Part shown: positions 12,552-24,590 of the stretch, one piece after another
How the letters are laid out: the number at the start of each line of letters is the position of its first letter
Numbering within the stretch: position 1 is the stretch's first letter
Source of the DNA: Tipula vernalis
Taxonomy: Eukaryota > Arthropoda > Insecta > Diptera > Tipulidae
Length of the DNA stretch: 64,000 bases
Direction: 5' to 3'
Assembly: GCA_958295665.1 (NCBI GenBank)
Contig: OY282560.1
Location: forward strand, 186,233,561 to 186,297,560
The notes under the pieces: model-generated
What the model was told of the DNA's origin: nothing
The model's database searches: none
Seen by the model: the letters and a program-made list of their open reading frames with translations, nothing else
Program-made: the position numbers and the translations under genes

Positions 12552-12559
12552 AGTACCTC

Positions 12560-14079
12560 CTGTCTCGATAGGGAGTAAACTAACTCATTTATAACTGGAG
12601 CTTAACTATAAATAAATTTCGTAAATCTGTAATTCAAGTTTGAATGATGTTTTATCAGTAACTATTCTTCGAGCTTTCTAGTTTGTTCCATTAATACTGT
12701 TGGGTAGAAGATAATTTGGCAAAGCGGTACTAAAATTTATGTTGCCTAAATAGCAGGAAATTTGTATGGTGTTTCCGACTTTATAATTGGAATATAATTG
12801 GGAAAATATTCATAAAAACTAGAATTAAACTCGTAAAAAAATTAGTTTCTGAGTTTTTAATTTCATAATTTTAGTTCCATTTTGTAGCGTTGTAAACTCG
12901 GCAATATATAACGTTATGATAGCTTAAATTTTCGTGCTCTTATTACATTCTCTCTTCATTCATTATTTAATATTAAATAAAAAGTAATAAACCGCAGAAT
13001 AAGCCTCATCACACAGAGTCCAACGACGTAATAAACCGCGAAACCTCAGAATCCGAATTCCCGAGTTTAATTCCAATTTTTTCCGAATCTAATTCGATCT
13101 TTTTACGATATAAATCCCTACAACCTTATTTCGTTTAGTCATTAAGGAATTTTTAGGTATGTATTACACGGTTATTTTCGAGAGGAAAAAATTGTTATTC
13201 ACCTTGGTATTCTCTCTAAAGTAACCAAACAATAAATCTGCCGATATGATACACTGTACGCTTATTACGACTTAAAAAATTTATTTTTCAATCATTATAA
13301 TAGATTTTTTAGGAATGGTGGAGAAAGGTTAGGACTACCGTACGCTTCCAAATCTCTAAGACATACAAATTATTAAACATATTTATGTGCAACTAGCGGT
13401 GATTTTGACCATTACATTTCTCGAACTAAAATTGTTCTACATATGTGCCGGAACCAAAATAGTTGTGTTCCTTAAGATCTTTACAACGCCGTATGATACA
13501 GTTATATTCGAATGAACAATTTGTGTTTCATCTCACCATAAAGGAGGAGTAAAACAGATTTAGGATTTTCTTACGTTCCTAGGTCCTTTTCAACATTACC
13601 ATTTTTAAGTTCATACGACTTACAAACCTGATCAATCCGGTGTATCTGCCACCAGCGCTATAATAGCGAAATTAATAACTAAAGAGACATAACTAAAATT
13701 GATGCATTCTTCAAGGACCTTTACAACGATATACATCACGGTTATATTCGATTGGAGAAAATTTCTTTTCAACTCACCGTAGTGATACCTCTTTCAAGTT
13801 TCGGCGATATCCGCAAGGAGAAACATGTAATGTGTTACAAGAATGGAAGTCCTGAATATACTAGTGCTGAATATTTATATGTGTGGTCAATAATGTAAAA
13901 CTTTCCCAACATTAAAATCAATATTGAATGCAAAATCCTTATTTAGGTCCTGGAAGATAACGTTATAAAGCATTTTTTGTGTTTTATTTCAAACCAACAG
14001 CGAATTAAATTTCTCGGCCCAGACTATAAATATAGGTTTTGTTTCGGACATTCACATCACTTTACTTATACTTAGAACT
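12560..14079. other. Non-coding stretch with degenerate repeats
   Basis: No gene is visible. Three diverged copies of a module with ACGGTTAT-TTCGA, then A-rich sequence and TCACC occur near 13160, 13495 and 13735, suggesting an old repeat family. The rest is AT-rich with nothing recognised. Confidence 0.45.
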
Positions 14080-14345
14080 TCAAAACTGCTCAGTAACTAA
14101 AAAAAAATCTTCAAAATTACGATTGATAGCTCTTGATGGCATCATTACAATTCTTTTTGCTTGGGTATGAAAAATTATGTCCTTTGGCGTTGCTGAACTT
14201 CCATACGTTTTTGAGCACAGTTCATCCCACTTATTTTTATTGTATTGGTGTTTCTCGATGTGAGGGTTTCCCAGCAATGACTATTTTGCTTATTGAACTG
14301 CCGTTGAAACAAAAGTGCGCTTCATTGTTCTTGATGATTTTCTGT
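14080..14345 (-). pseudogene. Transposase relic with AHF...NKQN...W motif
   Basis: Reading leftward, the minus strand encodes IIKNNEAHFCFNGS; after a small frame change FNKQNSHCW, and after another GNPHIEKHQYNKNKWDELC. The order A-H-F-x-x-x-G, N-K-Q-N, W and N-P-H is a common segment of insect DDE transposases, often annotated near the Tc1/mariner group. The downstream open frame at 14277-14080 continues this piece. Three frames are needed, so it is a pseudogene. It lies past the mariner C-terminus at 14757, so it is probably a separate element. Confidence 0.55.
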
Positions 14346-14756
14346 GAAAACGTTTGTTTCGATTTGAACGATGTTTGCGACCGTATGAAAATGATTACAT
14401 TTTATAATGCTGCTGAAAGTAAAAAAAATATTAATCTTGCCAACTTTTACCAAAGTAAGACGGCATTTGTTTGCGTACATTTTCAAATTACACTTCAAAA
14501 TTCAAAGCAAAATGGTGCGAGTATTTCCAATATTCTCACTTGAGCGGCCCATACGCTATCCACCACTATGCTTTGAATCTGTAACAACACTACTTTCGAG
14601 AAATGCTGCATATAAACGTCTCAGTGTTTTCCCATCCGGCATTTATATGATCGAAAAGCTCTTTGAAAAAATTTAGGCGTTTCTGATCGCTTTTTTTTGG
14701 CGTGCATTCTTTCAAAAAAGTACCGGAAATTGTTAAATAAAACACAAATTTTAAGT

Positions 14757-14944
14757 TCAATCATAAACATTTATTTTATCGCCCTCAAAGAATTCCCCAT
14801 TCGAGGCTATACACATATGCCAGCGTTTTTTCAAATCATCGAAACATTTTTTATAGGCACTTTCCAATGGAGTCAAAACGGGTTCCACGGAGTGAAAATT
14901 TGAGTCTGGGAAACAGGAAAAGTCACACGGTGCTAAATGGTTGA
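14757..14944 (-). pseudogene. mariner transposase C-terminal fragment
   Basis: The minus-strand frame begins INHLAPCDFSCFPDSNFHS and ends KKRWHMCIASNGEFFEGDKI. These are the mariner landmarks: the L-A-P-C-D-F box carrying the last catalytic aspartate, and the C-terminal R-W-x-x-C-I-x-x-x-G-x-F-E-G-D signature. The upstream part is interrupted exactly at 14945-14952, where the hAT-like element inserted. Beyond that element (17727-17756) a few more codons continue the frame, with HNTTPKTQ and a stop, and the N-terminus reappears at 18279. The mariner copy is therefore older than both insertions and was internally deleted. Confidence 0.85.
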
Positions 14945-15269
14945 TCATTGGTTAGAGTTTAAATTTATCGCTCTTTTAGAGCTCTTTATAAAAATTTTCG
15001 ATCTTGCTCCCAATACATTTTTTTTTCAGTTTGCTTTTACGCTCTTACCCTCTAATGATAACACACAAAAAAAAATTATTTCGCTCTTTCAAAGTGATTT
15101 AAATTTTTATTTTTAATTTTGCTCTTAAACCAGAGAGCGTAAAAGCTAAAAATATCGCTCGTTCCAACCCATTCTACAGAGCCATTGAAGAAAATACATT
15201 AGGGAGCAAAATTTTTTGTAGCATACAAATTGCTCTTTGAATATCATTAAATAAAGAAAGTTCGATAAA

Positions 15270-16600
15270 CGATATTTAGATAAATTTCTGGAACATGGCC
15301 AACTAGGATGGAACTTGGCTATTTCTTAACAGATTTTAGAGAAATTTGAGATGCGCGATAGAAATCGGATTATAAAATGATTTTTGGATAAAGTTCTGGA
15401 ATAAGGCCAATTGTGATGGAACTTGGTTATTCCTTAACCGATTTTAGTGAAATTCAACATGCGCGATAGAAGTGGGATTTTAAAATGATTTTTAGATGAA
15501 GTTCTGGAATATGGCCAACTACAATGGAACTTGGCTATTCCTTAGAAGATTTTAGTGAAATTTGGCATGTGCGTTGGAAATGGGATTCTAAAATGTTTTT
15601 TGGATAAAGTTCTGGAATATGGCCAATTGTGATGGAACTTGGCTATTCCTTAACCGATTTTAGAGGAATTTAACCTGCGCGTTGGAAATGGGATTCAACA
15701 ATGATTATTAGATGAAGTTCTGGAATATGGCCAATGGGGATGGAACTTGGATATTCCTTAACCGATTTTAGTGAAATTTGACACGCGTGACGAAAACGGG
15801 ATTTTATAATGATTTTTAGATGAAGTTCTGGAATATGGCCAACTAGGATGAATTTTGGCTATTCCTTAACCGATTTTAGAGAAATTCAACATGCGCAATA
15901 GAAGTGGGATTTTAAAATGATTTTTAGATGAAGTTCTGGAATATGACCAACTACAATGGAACTTGGCTATTCCTTAAACGATTTTAGTGAAATTTGGCAT
16001 GTACGTTGAAAATGGGATTCTAAAATGATTTTTGGATAAAGTTCTGGAATATGACCAATTGTGATGGAACTTGGCTATTCCTTAACCGATTTTAGAGGAA
16101 TTTAACATTCGCGTTGGAAATGGGTTTCGCTATTCCTTAACCGATTTTAGAGAAATTTGACATGCGGGTTGGAGGTGGGATTCTACAATGATTTTTAGAT
16201 GAAGTTCTGGAATATGGCCAACTAGGATGTAACTTGGCTATTCCTTAACCGATTTTAGAGAAATTCAACATGCATGCGCGATAGAAGCGGGATTTTAAAA
16301 TGATTTTTTGGTGAAGTTCTGGAATATGACTAACTAGGATGGAACTTCGCTATTCCTCAACCGTTTTTAGTGAAATTTGACAAATGCGGTGAAAATGGGA
16401 TTCTAAAATGATTTTTGGATCAAGTTCTGGAATATGGCCAATTGTGATGGAACTTGGCTATTCCTTAACAGGTTTTAGTGAAATTTGACATGCGTGATGA
16501 AAACGGGATTCTACAGTGATTTTTAGATAAAGTTCTGTAATATGGCCTATATGGCCAATTTGGCTGGAACTTGGCTATTTCTTAACCGATTGTGATGCAA
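15270..16600 (+). repeat. Satellite block, about 107-bp units, forward orientation
   Basis: About a dozen diverged units, each containing GATGGAACTTGGCTATTCCT, CGATTTTAG, a GCGC or similar patch, and AAGTTCTGGAATATGGCC. The start of the first motif recurs near 15308, 15416, 15523, 15630 and 15737, so the period is 107-108 bp. Copies differ by scattered substitutions and a few indels, indicating age. Confidence 0.9.
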
Positions 16601-16649
16601 TTTGACGCAATTTTTATATCGATATATTTAAATATATCAATACGAGTAA

Positions 16650-17370
16650 TGTATGTTGGCCATATTCCATAACTTTATCTAAAAACTATTTTAGAATCGC
16701 ATTTCCAAAGCATGTATTGAATTGCATCACAATTGGTTAAGGAATAGCCAAGTATCCATGCAGCTGTCAAGGTTTATCTGCTGAGAAATAATCTGTAAGT
16801 TCCATCATATTTAGCCATATTCCAGAACTTTATCTAAAACCTATTTTAGAATCCCACTTCACACTCATATATTGAATTGTATCACAATCGGTTTAGGAAT
16901 AGCTATGTTCCATCTAACTTTTTCATATTTCAGAAACTCCTGTAAAAATCATTTTAGAATCAAATTTTGATCGCACATGTCAAATTTCACTCAAATCAGT
17001 TAAGGCATAGCGAAGGTCCATCCTTCGCAATTCCAACGCACATGTCACATTGTATCACAATCAGTTAAGGAATAGCCAAGTTCCATCCTAATACGCCATA
17101 TTCCAGAACTTCACCTAAACATCATTTTAGAATCCCATTTTCAACGCACATGTCAAATTTCACTAAAATTGATTAAGGAATAGCCAAGTTCCATCCCAAT
17201 TGGCCATATTCCAGAACTTCACCTTAAAATCAATTTAGAATCCCATTTACATCGCGCGTGTCAAATTTCCCTAAAATCAGTTAAGAAATAGCCAATCTTA
17301 GTTGGCCATATTCCAGAACTTTACTCAAAAATCATTTTAGAATCCCATTTCCAATGCCCGTGCATCTTTT
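16650..17370 (-). repeat. Satellite block, same units in inverted orientation
   Basis: The same 107-bp family in reverse, recognised by GGCCATATTCCAGAACTT and AAGGAATAGCCAAGTTCCAT; successive copies near 17072 and 17179 are 107 bp apart. About six units. With the forward block this makes a large imperfect palindrome whose centre, about 16605-16650, holds an ATAT-rich spacer. Confidence 0.88.
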
Positions 17371-17756
17371 CATTAATAAAACAATCTGGCTTTCTAAAGA
17401 AATTTAGAAGGTTTTGAATGTAACCGTTTGCCGTAATTACAAGAGCAAGAGCAATATAATAATGACGTTTTTATTCATCAGAGCTAAGCGTATTTATTTT
17501 CTCAATATAGCGCAATAACAAAGAGCGAAAATGTGATAACACAAATGCAATAGTGGAAGAGCAAGAGCCTTATAATAAAAATAATGCTCCAATACTTCAG
17601 AGCGATATTTTTTTTTTTTACAATATCGCTCTTTATAAAGCTTTTTAATAGTTTTTATTATCGCTATTGAACAAAAATGAAGAGCGAAGAGCAAAATGAA
17701 ATCCCATTTTAAACTCTGTCATTGGTATTTATTGAGTTTTTGGCGTCGTGTTATGC

Positions 17757-18239
17757 GGGCCTCAGATGATCAATAAGTATTGCCAATATAACATTGCCAA
17801 TGTTGAAAACAAATATTGACAAACAGCAATTGCCTCAGACGATCAAAACTATTGGCAATACACTTAAATGTCAAACAATGAAAAATATTTATTTTCAGGT
17901 TAATATATTGTATTTTATAACAGGTCCCCTTCTAATCACTAGTTTTACCTAATATACTAAATATGCAAATACTTACATAAATTTAATTTAATATTCATAT
18001 TTGCATAAATGCAATGCTATTTGTAGGCAGTTGTTTCGTTTTCTTGGTTATTTACACCAAACTCAAATGCTGACAGCTCTTCGTATTGATTCTTTGTCAA
18101 TAAAGTATCTCAGAAGATCAATAGATCAAACATTCTAAATATTTTATCAATATTAAAAATATTTTGGTTTTCATCAACCATGTTCAATAGTATTGCCAAT
18201 AGTGAAATATTGGCAATAGATATTGATCATCTGAGGCCC
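17757..18239. mobile_element. Small inverted-repeat element (MITE-like), 483 bp
   Basis: Ends are GGGCCTCAGATGATCAATA and its reverse complement, with the similarity running on for about 45 bp. The body is rich in ATTGCCAATA-like motifs on both strands and has no open frame. No clear target duplication is seen. It separates the mariner N-terminus (18240-18279) from the piece at 17727-17756, so it inserted into the mariner relic or accompanied its deletion. Confidence 0.75.
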
Positions 18240-18279
18240 ACTTTAGGCAAACTCTTTGTTCAATAATTTCGTTCATCGT
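18240..18279 (-). pseudogene. mariner transposase N-terminal fragment
   Basis: An ATG at 18279 on the minus strand starts MNEIIEQRVCLK, matching the mariner start that contains the Q-R-x-C-I-K box. The frame is cut after 12 codons by the small inverted-repeat element. Together with 14757-14944 it marks the two ends of one broken mariner copy. Confidence 0.6.
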
Positions 18280-21087
18280 TAAAATTGGCGTGCACTAATA
18301 AGCTCCACTGGCTTAACCAACTGTTTTAAACAAACTGGTTGACAGATCACGCTCAAAGTTGACATAGTAATTAAAGACAGTCTACCAATGTAGAATTTTT
18401 TTTTAAATCCCTTCAGCGCGGGCATTTTAAATTAACAATTCCCGGTATTTTTTGACAGAATGTATATCGCTCCATAACAAATTGTAGACGTCTGAAATTC
18501 ACAAAAAACCAAACCGTACACACTTTAATTGCTCACTTAATTATGGCCCACTCTCGTGTAAAACCTAAAAATTTATTTTGTCTAAACATGTAAAAAAATA
18601 AAAAAATAATAATTTAAAGATTACCCCAATATGAGACAAGACGACTCTTAGCATTCGACAGAGATATATGACAGCAACAAAAAAATATATTCCAAGAATT
18701 GTCGTAGCAAAATAAATCCTTATGTGCTCTTCGATTAGATTTTCTTTCTTGGCTCCTAGTCTCGGAATAAATTGCTTGCTTAATATCAAAAGTATCAAAT
18801 GTTATTGATTTGACCTTAATACGAAATAATCGCAAAATTTTGGCAGCCTTATATTTGCTAGAATTAGAAAATCTATATGTATATATATATAGGTTAATGC
18901 AGTCTAACTAAAGATAAATATTTAAGGTCCACCAGTATTAAAGCCAGTTTACATACTTTAAGGTATGTGCCGATTTTAATAAACGCCCGAAAATATGTTA
19001 AAAATCTAACGAAAATGTTAACAGTTTCAATTTTCTTGTTTGATGCCAAATTTGTAAAAAAACAACAGAAAACAAAAAAAAAAAATCTTGGCAAAAGATT
19101 TTAGCGTTGGTTGTGATAAAAAGTGTGTTGTAAGTAAGTATGAGTGTGTGGGCTATTTAAAAGGGTGAGATTTCAAGTGATTGGCTGATTAGTTAAATTC
19201 TAAAACTATATCTTATTAGAATTCAACAAGTTTGATTGATTTTATAATGCGAATTTGTTTTTGATACATCTTATATTTTATTAATAGTTAGGATTATAAA
19301 GTTCCAATGTATAATTACGGTAAAGTTTGCGTGTACGTTGGTTGTTGCGCATGCCGTAACTATTACACATGCATTTCACAGAATACACATTTAAAATAGC
19401 AAAGATTTTTTTTTTTTGATTTGGTTTGGTATGGTTTAGCATTGACAATTTATAACCTTCTAAATTACTTCCCAATACTTATCGGATTTTTATAAGATTA
19501 TTTAAATGAGTTTCTTATCTATATTTAGAGAAAAGGTTTTTGTGAAAAGCATGCATAATATTGTACCTATTTATTTTATGCATGAGGAGATTAAAAATAA
19601 ATAAAAGCATTATTTAAATAAACAACAATGTTTTTAATGGTACCTTAAGAAGTTTTATGTATATATGGGTATAAATATACAATAGTTATTGGAAAATTAG
19701 TCTTCAGACGTGACTTTAAAATCATTGAACCCAACAATTGTAAACACTAAACATATTTAAATATTCACTTTTCAACCATCTTAAATTTCTAATTGAGGGT
19801 GGTAAATGTTACAAAAACATATATTAAAAATAATCATAAAAGGGAATAAATAAATATGTGTTCCAAACAAAAAAGAACAGGGCAAACAATAGGTAGGGCG
19901 CAGGTAAAATATTAAAATAGTGTTTTTTTTGTTATTCCAAACAAAAACAACCCAAAATTTAACAATGTTCCGTGGTAAAAACGTAAAGAAACCTGTAATC
20001 TTGAATTATATATTTTTTTATTTTATAAATTCACCTTTTTCTTTTGTGTTGAGATCTATTGTTATTGTTGCGATCTTCCAAAAATGATGTTGTTTTAATA
20101 GTTTTCCAACTTTATATCATTTATGTAACACAAGATTATTTCACAACACAGAGAAAACAAGAATTACATACATTGGTATATAAGAAAAAGACGCACTTCT
20201 ATTCATTTTCTTTGAAAAAAAAAAAAATTATTTAATATTGATTTTATTTTATGTTTTCTTCTTCTTAATTTTTATTCAAATAAGAATATATTTTTTCGCC
20301 TAATTAGTAAGATAAATAAAATACTGCACTTATTTAATATTTTCATTAGATTCACTTAAACACGTTCTGTTCACTTAAACAAAAAAAAACAAAAATTGTA
20401 TTTTAATCCACCATAATAACTTTATGTAAGTAGTGTATAAAACTATTGATTTTCCTATTTTTTATTTTATTAATAATAATATAATATAATTAAACTAACA
20501 TTTACACATAAAAAATGCACACACACACAATTTAAAAAAACAAATTTCAAACTTAGTTTGTAGATTTATTATTTAATTTTGTAATTTAATTGTTTAATTT
20601 TAATAAAACGATATTCACATAATTTAGTAAAAAAAAAAAAATTATTATTTAACAAGAGGAACCACTAAACTCTATTATTTTGTATATAAAATTTAAGATG
20701 GCGAATTCATTTTCTACCACCTTACCTTCAAGAACTTAACAAAAATATAACATACCAAAATTGTAATGTAAAAAAGTTATTGTTTACCAGTGTTTGTGTT
20801 CGTGTACGTATGAATTTTAATTTTTGTTCTCTCTTCTTATTTCATTGTTTATCTCAAATCGATATTAGTTTCGTTCTCCCCTATATTTTGTGTATATAGA
20901 AAAAATATGGTTCTCCTAATTTACATTTGTATATGTGGTAATTCCGGTGGTGGTACAAGAGTATCGGTATTTTTATGTAGTGTTAAAATTTACAGATCTT
21001 ACGAACCTCACATACTAGGGCTTGTTTGCAATTAATAAGTGGATTTGAAAAATTTGGAAACTTGCATACGTCAAGCTAACTAAGTTA
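18280..21087. other. AT-rich non-coding stretch
   Basis: Long A and T runs and short low-complexity frames only, with no family-like protein motif on either strand. It looks like intron or intergenic DNA between insertions. The sequence up to 21092 is the left flank of Gypsy-1. Confidence 0.55.
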
Positions 21088-21092
21088 ATTAC

Positions 21093-21269
21093 TGTTGTAG
21101 CTTCAGGTTGGATAATTGAAACTCCAATTTATAGTTTATTTAGATAACTTTCTTTATTTCAGACAGGTGGTGAAAAAGTACAAGATGGATTCTGTTCTGC
21201 CTCTCCAGGTTCAATTTCTTACATAAAATATTATAACAATATAATTATAACAGTTATCACGATATAACA
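21093..21269 (-). repeat. Gypsy-1 3' LTR
   Basis: 177 bp, the downstream LTR for the minus-strand element. It lacks a stretch of roughly ten bases (GAACATAGCTA region) that the other LTR carries and shows a few substitutions, so the insertion is not recent. The polypurine tract lies just inside at about 21270-21290. Confidence 0.92.
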
Positions 21270-21662
21270 GTTCCTCCCTTTTTTTTTTTTGAAAGAAAAT
21301 TTTTGTTTACAAAAAAAATTTGTTTTTCCATTGTTACTTGCAAATAAATTATATAATTCAAGTTTATTTATTTACTTTTTCTTTAATGTTTAAATTAATA
21401 ATTAAAAAATTGTGTTTGTTTTTAGAGATTCATTTTGTTAATTGGTTTGCCAATCCTAGAACTTTTATGAACAACCGTTCCTTGTGGATGGGACATCAAT
21501 GGAACTTGTTCACTTTCAATATTTATTTTACCAGGATCTGGAGTAGATGAAGATTGCTCAAGATCATTAATGATTTGATCCAGATTTGATTCAATAACAA
21601 CACTATCTGGTAATGATGTATTTCAGGCTTGGCTCGGGCTCTATAACCTTGTCACCTATTCC

Positions 21663-22012
21663 CTAAATTTGATCAATATGCCTGTGCCATTTCTGACCAT
21701 TGTCTAACCGTACATTATAATGTAATTTTCCCATTTTGTCTTCAACCTCACCACATTTCCATTTTTCATTTCCACTATAATTCCTCGCTGCCACTCTATC
21801 ACCTAATTCATAACTTCTGATGGGTTTATCTCGTTTTTCTTTGGGAACCATAATTGAAAATTTATTTTTCGCTGGGTATTTAAATATTAACACCGAAGGA
21901 GAAAATTTTATAACAGGATGAGGCGTGATTCTGTAGTGAACCAGAATTTGTGCCAACCGAAATTCCAAATCACCTTTACTTGGATTCATGGCACGAATTT
22001 TGGTCTTGAGTG
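21663..22012 (-). pseudogene. Gypsy-1 integrase C-terminal part
   Basis: Continues the Gypsy-1 integrase after the copia insertion. The minus strand reads TLKTKIRAMNPSKGDLEFRL, then a block ending HYRITPHPV, and a C-terminal domain with ELGDRVAARNYSGNEKW and a tail near WHRHIDQI. The first residues join in frame with the piece ending CVQT at about 26606, so the copia element split one gene. The N-terminal codons seen in the open frame beyond 22012 come from copia LTR sequence and are not integrase. Confidence 0.85.
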
Positions 22013-22214
22013 TGTCGATTATATGTGGAATTATGGGTAAATAACTTAATAACTTCGGATGTTTAATGAACAAAAGTATTTATTGTTAATCACAAAGTAA
22101 TGAAAAAAACACATGTTCTAGCTAATAATAAAAAATTGTGTGTACTTGAACAAACCATAAAACTAACTAGTGCTGCCATCTAGGGAATAAACAGCGAGTG
22201 ATATCCATAAAACA
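22013..22214 (-). repeat. copia 3' LTR
   Basis: About 202 bp, starting TGTCGATTATATG and ending ATAAAACA on the plus strand. Lacks a short TCTTCGATAGATCG-type patch present in the other LTR. The outer ends are uncertain by two bases because of the target duplication. Confidence 0.9.
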
Positions 22215-22289
22215 CAATTTAAAAACAACAATTCTGACACTCCCACTGTTTTATGGAATATCAAAATTATACAAAATCGAACAAACAAT

Positions 22290-24590
22290 TTTTTACAAAA
22301 AAAAAAAAAAATACATTATGCAAAAGTTATGAATCCTCTTCAAGTTTGTAGCATATTCTGTTGCGATGAAATTCGAATATTCTTCTTTCCAAGGGTTTGG
22401 TGAGGATATCTGCTGGCTGTTCCTTGGTGTTGATGTATTTGACTTGAAAAACATTCTTGTCATACTGTTCTCGGATGTAGTGATATTGTACGTCAATATT
22501 TTACTTCGTTTGTGAAGAACAGGATTTTTAAATGATAAATTTTTAATTCAAGCGTACTTTGATTGTCAATATAGAGAGTTGTAGCTATATTTTGATGAGG
22601 ATAGATTTCTCCGATTAACTTTAAGAGCCAAACTATTTCCTTGACTGTTTGAAAGGCTGCAATGTATTCCGAATAAGTGGTAGAGGTGGCGACTAAGACT
22701 GTCTTTGAGAACACCAGCTAACAACACATCCGCTCCAAATAACTAAAAATCCTGTAGTTGATTTGCGTGTTTCAATATCTCCTGCAAAATCTGCATCACT
22801 GTAGCCACATAAGGATAATGTTTTCTGCTTCTTAAAGTGCAAACCATAATCAATAGTTCCTTTTAGATACTTCATTATTCTCTTGACTGCATTCCAATGC
22901 AATTTCATTGGTTTTTCCATATATCGACTAACCATATTGACCGAAAAGGATATATCTGGTCTCGTACCTTTTGATAAATATAACAAGCTGCCCACAGCTT
23001 CTCTGTAGGGAGCAGTTGTTAACTCAGTCTTCTCATTATCATTTACATTCAACTGTTGATGTGGATCGGCTGGTTTTGCAAGAGCATTTGCTTGCTCTAA
23101 ATTAAATTTATTGAGAATTTTTCTTGTGTAGGCACTTTGACGTAAGAGAATAGAGTAAACCAAGGTAAGTATCAGCATCGCTAGAAGTGACATTCACAGT
23201 CTCTTCGTCGATTCCAGCTACTAGTCCATCATCTATATAGATGCTCACAGATTATTTTTGATTAACATGTATAAACAAGGATCAGCCTTTGATTGTTTGA
23301 GTCCATAGTCTGTTAGAAAAACTTTTATTCTTTGGTTCCAAAATCTACTCATGTTGTACCATCGTTGAATCCTGTTGGCTGCTTCATGTATATAACCTCC
23401 TCTATATCACCATTTAAAAAGGCAGTCTTTACGTCAAACTGTTTGAGTACTAAATTTTCTTGAACGATCACTGTTAATAATATTCGGATGGAGTCGAACC
23501 TTACTACAGGGCTAAAGGTTTCGTTGAAGTCTATTCCTTCACGCTGAGAGAAGCCTTTGGCTACTAATCTGGCTCTAAATTTTTGTATATTTCCATTCGT
23601 ATCAGTTTTTAATTTATAAACCCACTTATTTTCAACTATGGTCGAGTTCTTTGGTATTTCAACGAGCTCCCACACTTTGCTGGTTTTTAAGGAATTCATT
23701 TCCTCCTCCATAGCTTGTTTACACTCTTGTGCATTCGTACCATTTACTGCTTGTTGAAAAGTCAGCGGTTCTTCTGGGTTTACAATGCAATAATCACAGA
23801 CATTATCTAAATCTACTTCGTAGTCTTCTAATTTCTTTGGTTTATTTAGTTTGGATCGATCTCTTAGTTGTATCCCTGTACTCCTTTCGGCTTCTGGCGT
23901 GCAAAATTTCTCATTTTCTACTTCTGAATCAGATAATTGGTTAGGTAACTCAAGATTTTCTAAATTTTCTTCAATTTGCTCGTCATCTTTTCTTTCAGCC
24001 TGACTATTTTTGAATTGTGTATTTTCTTCTTCAGGGAGATACAATAGTGCTTGATTTTGATTTTCTTTAGTAGATTCCATTAATTTTCCTGTATGGATAA
24101 TATGTTTTCTGACAAAAATATCATTTTCCTTTGGAATCCAAACTCTGTTACCTTTTATAGTATCGCCATAGCCTACAAAGTAACCTATTTCCCCTTTGAG
24201 GTCTAGCTTCTTTACTTTATTTTCAGGCAATTTCACGTAAACTTTCGCTCCAAATATATGGAATTCCTGAATATCTGGTCGCTTGTTGTACCAAATTTCA
24301 TATGGTGATTTATTCTTAATGCTACTGGTTCCTGTGCAGTTCAAAATATAAACGGCAGTGTTTACTGCTTCTGCCCAGAATTTAAGTTCAAATTTTGCAG
24401 CATGTAGCATTGTACGAGCAGCTTCTACAACAGTTCTGTTTTCACGTTCTATTTTGCCATTTTGCTCAGGGCAATAGACTACTGAATTTTGGTGAGAAAT
24501 TCCATATTCTTTCATCAATTTTGTGACTTCTTGATTGATAAATTCCAGGCCATTGTCAGATCTAAAAAATTTCTATTCCTCTGGGGCAAT
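22290..24590 (-). pseudogene. copia integrase core, reverse transcriptase and RNase H (broken)
   Basis: From 24590 leftward the minus strand has the second integrase aspartate in RSDNGLEF, then the third catalytic residue in CPEQNGKIERENRTV, and the RT start with WELVEIPKNSTIVENKWVYK and QFDVKTAFLNGDIEEVIYMK. After 23349 about 15 residues of RT are missing. The catalytic box appears as YIDDGLVAG near 23225-23245 in another frame. RNase H follows at 23193-22693 (CGYSDADFAGDIETRKSTTG) and, after a frameshift near 22700, at 22714-22493. The C-terminal IREQYDKN and ADILTKPLE blocks are near 22330-22480 in yet another frame. At least four frame changes make it a pseudogene. Confidence 0.9.

Larger units (their letters stand above)
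14953..17718. mobile_element. hAT-like non-autonomous element, 2.8 kb, 8-bp target duplication
   Basis: Bounded by TCATTGGT at 14945-14952 and 17719-17726, an exact 8-bp duplication. The ends are short inverted repeats: TAGAGTTTAAA on the left and TTTAAACTCTG on the right, the reverse complement of CAGAGTTTAAA. The CAG-type end plus an 8-bp duplication fits hAT. Both ends, roughly 14970-15240 and 17430-17700, are packed with GCTCTT or AAGAGC hexamers, the kind of subterminal repeat that hAT transposases bind. The interior is satellite-like sequence with no transposase. Removing the element and one target copy restores the mariner sequence around it. Confidence 0.82.

Noticed and set aside
14133..14543. 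136-codon plus-strand frame
   Set aside because: Lies opposite the transposase relic at 14080-14345; the recognisable motif is on the minus strand.
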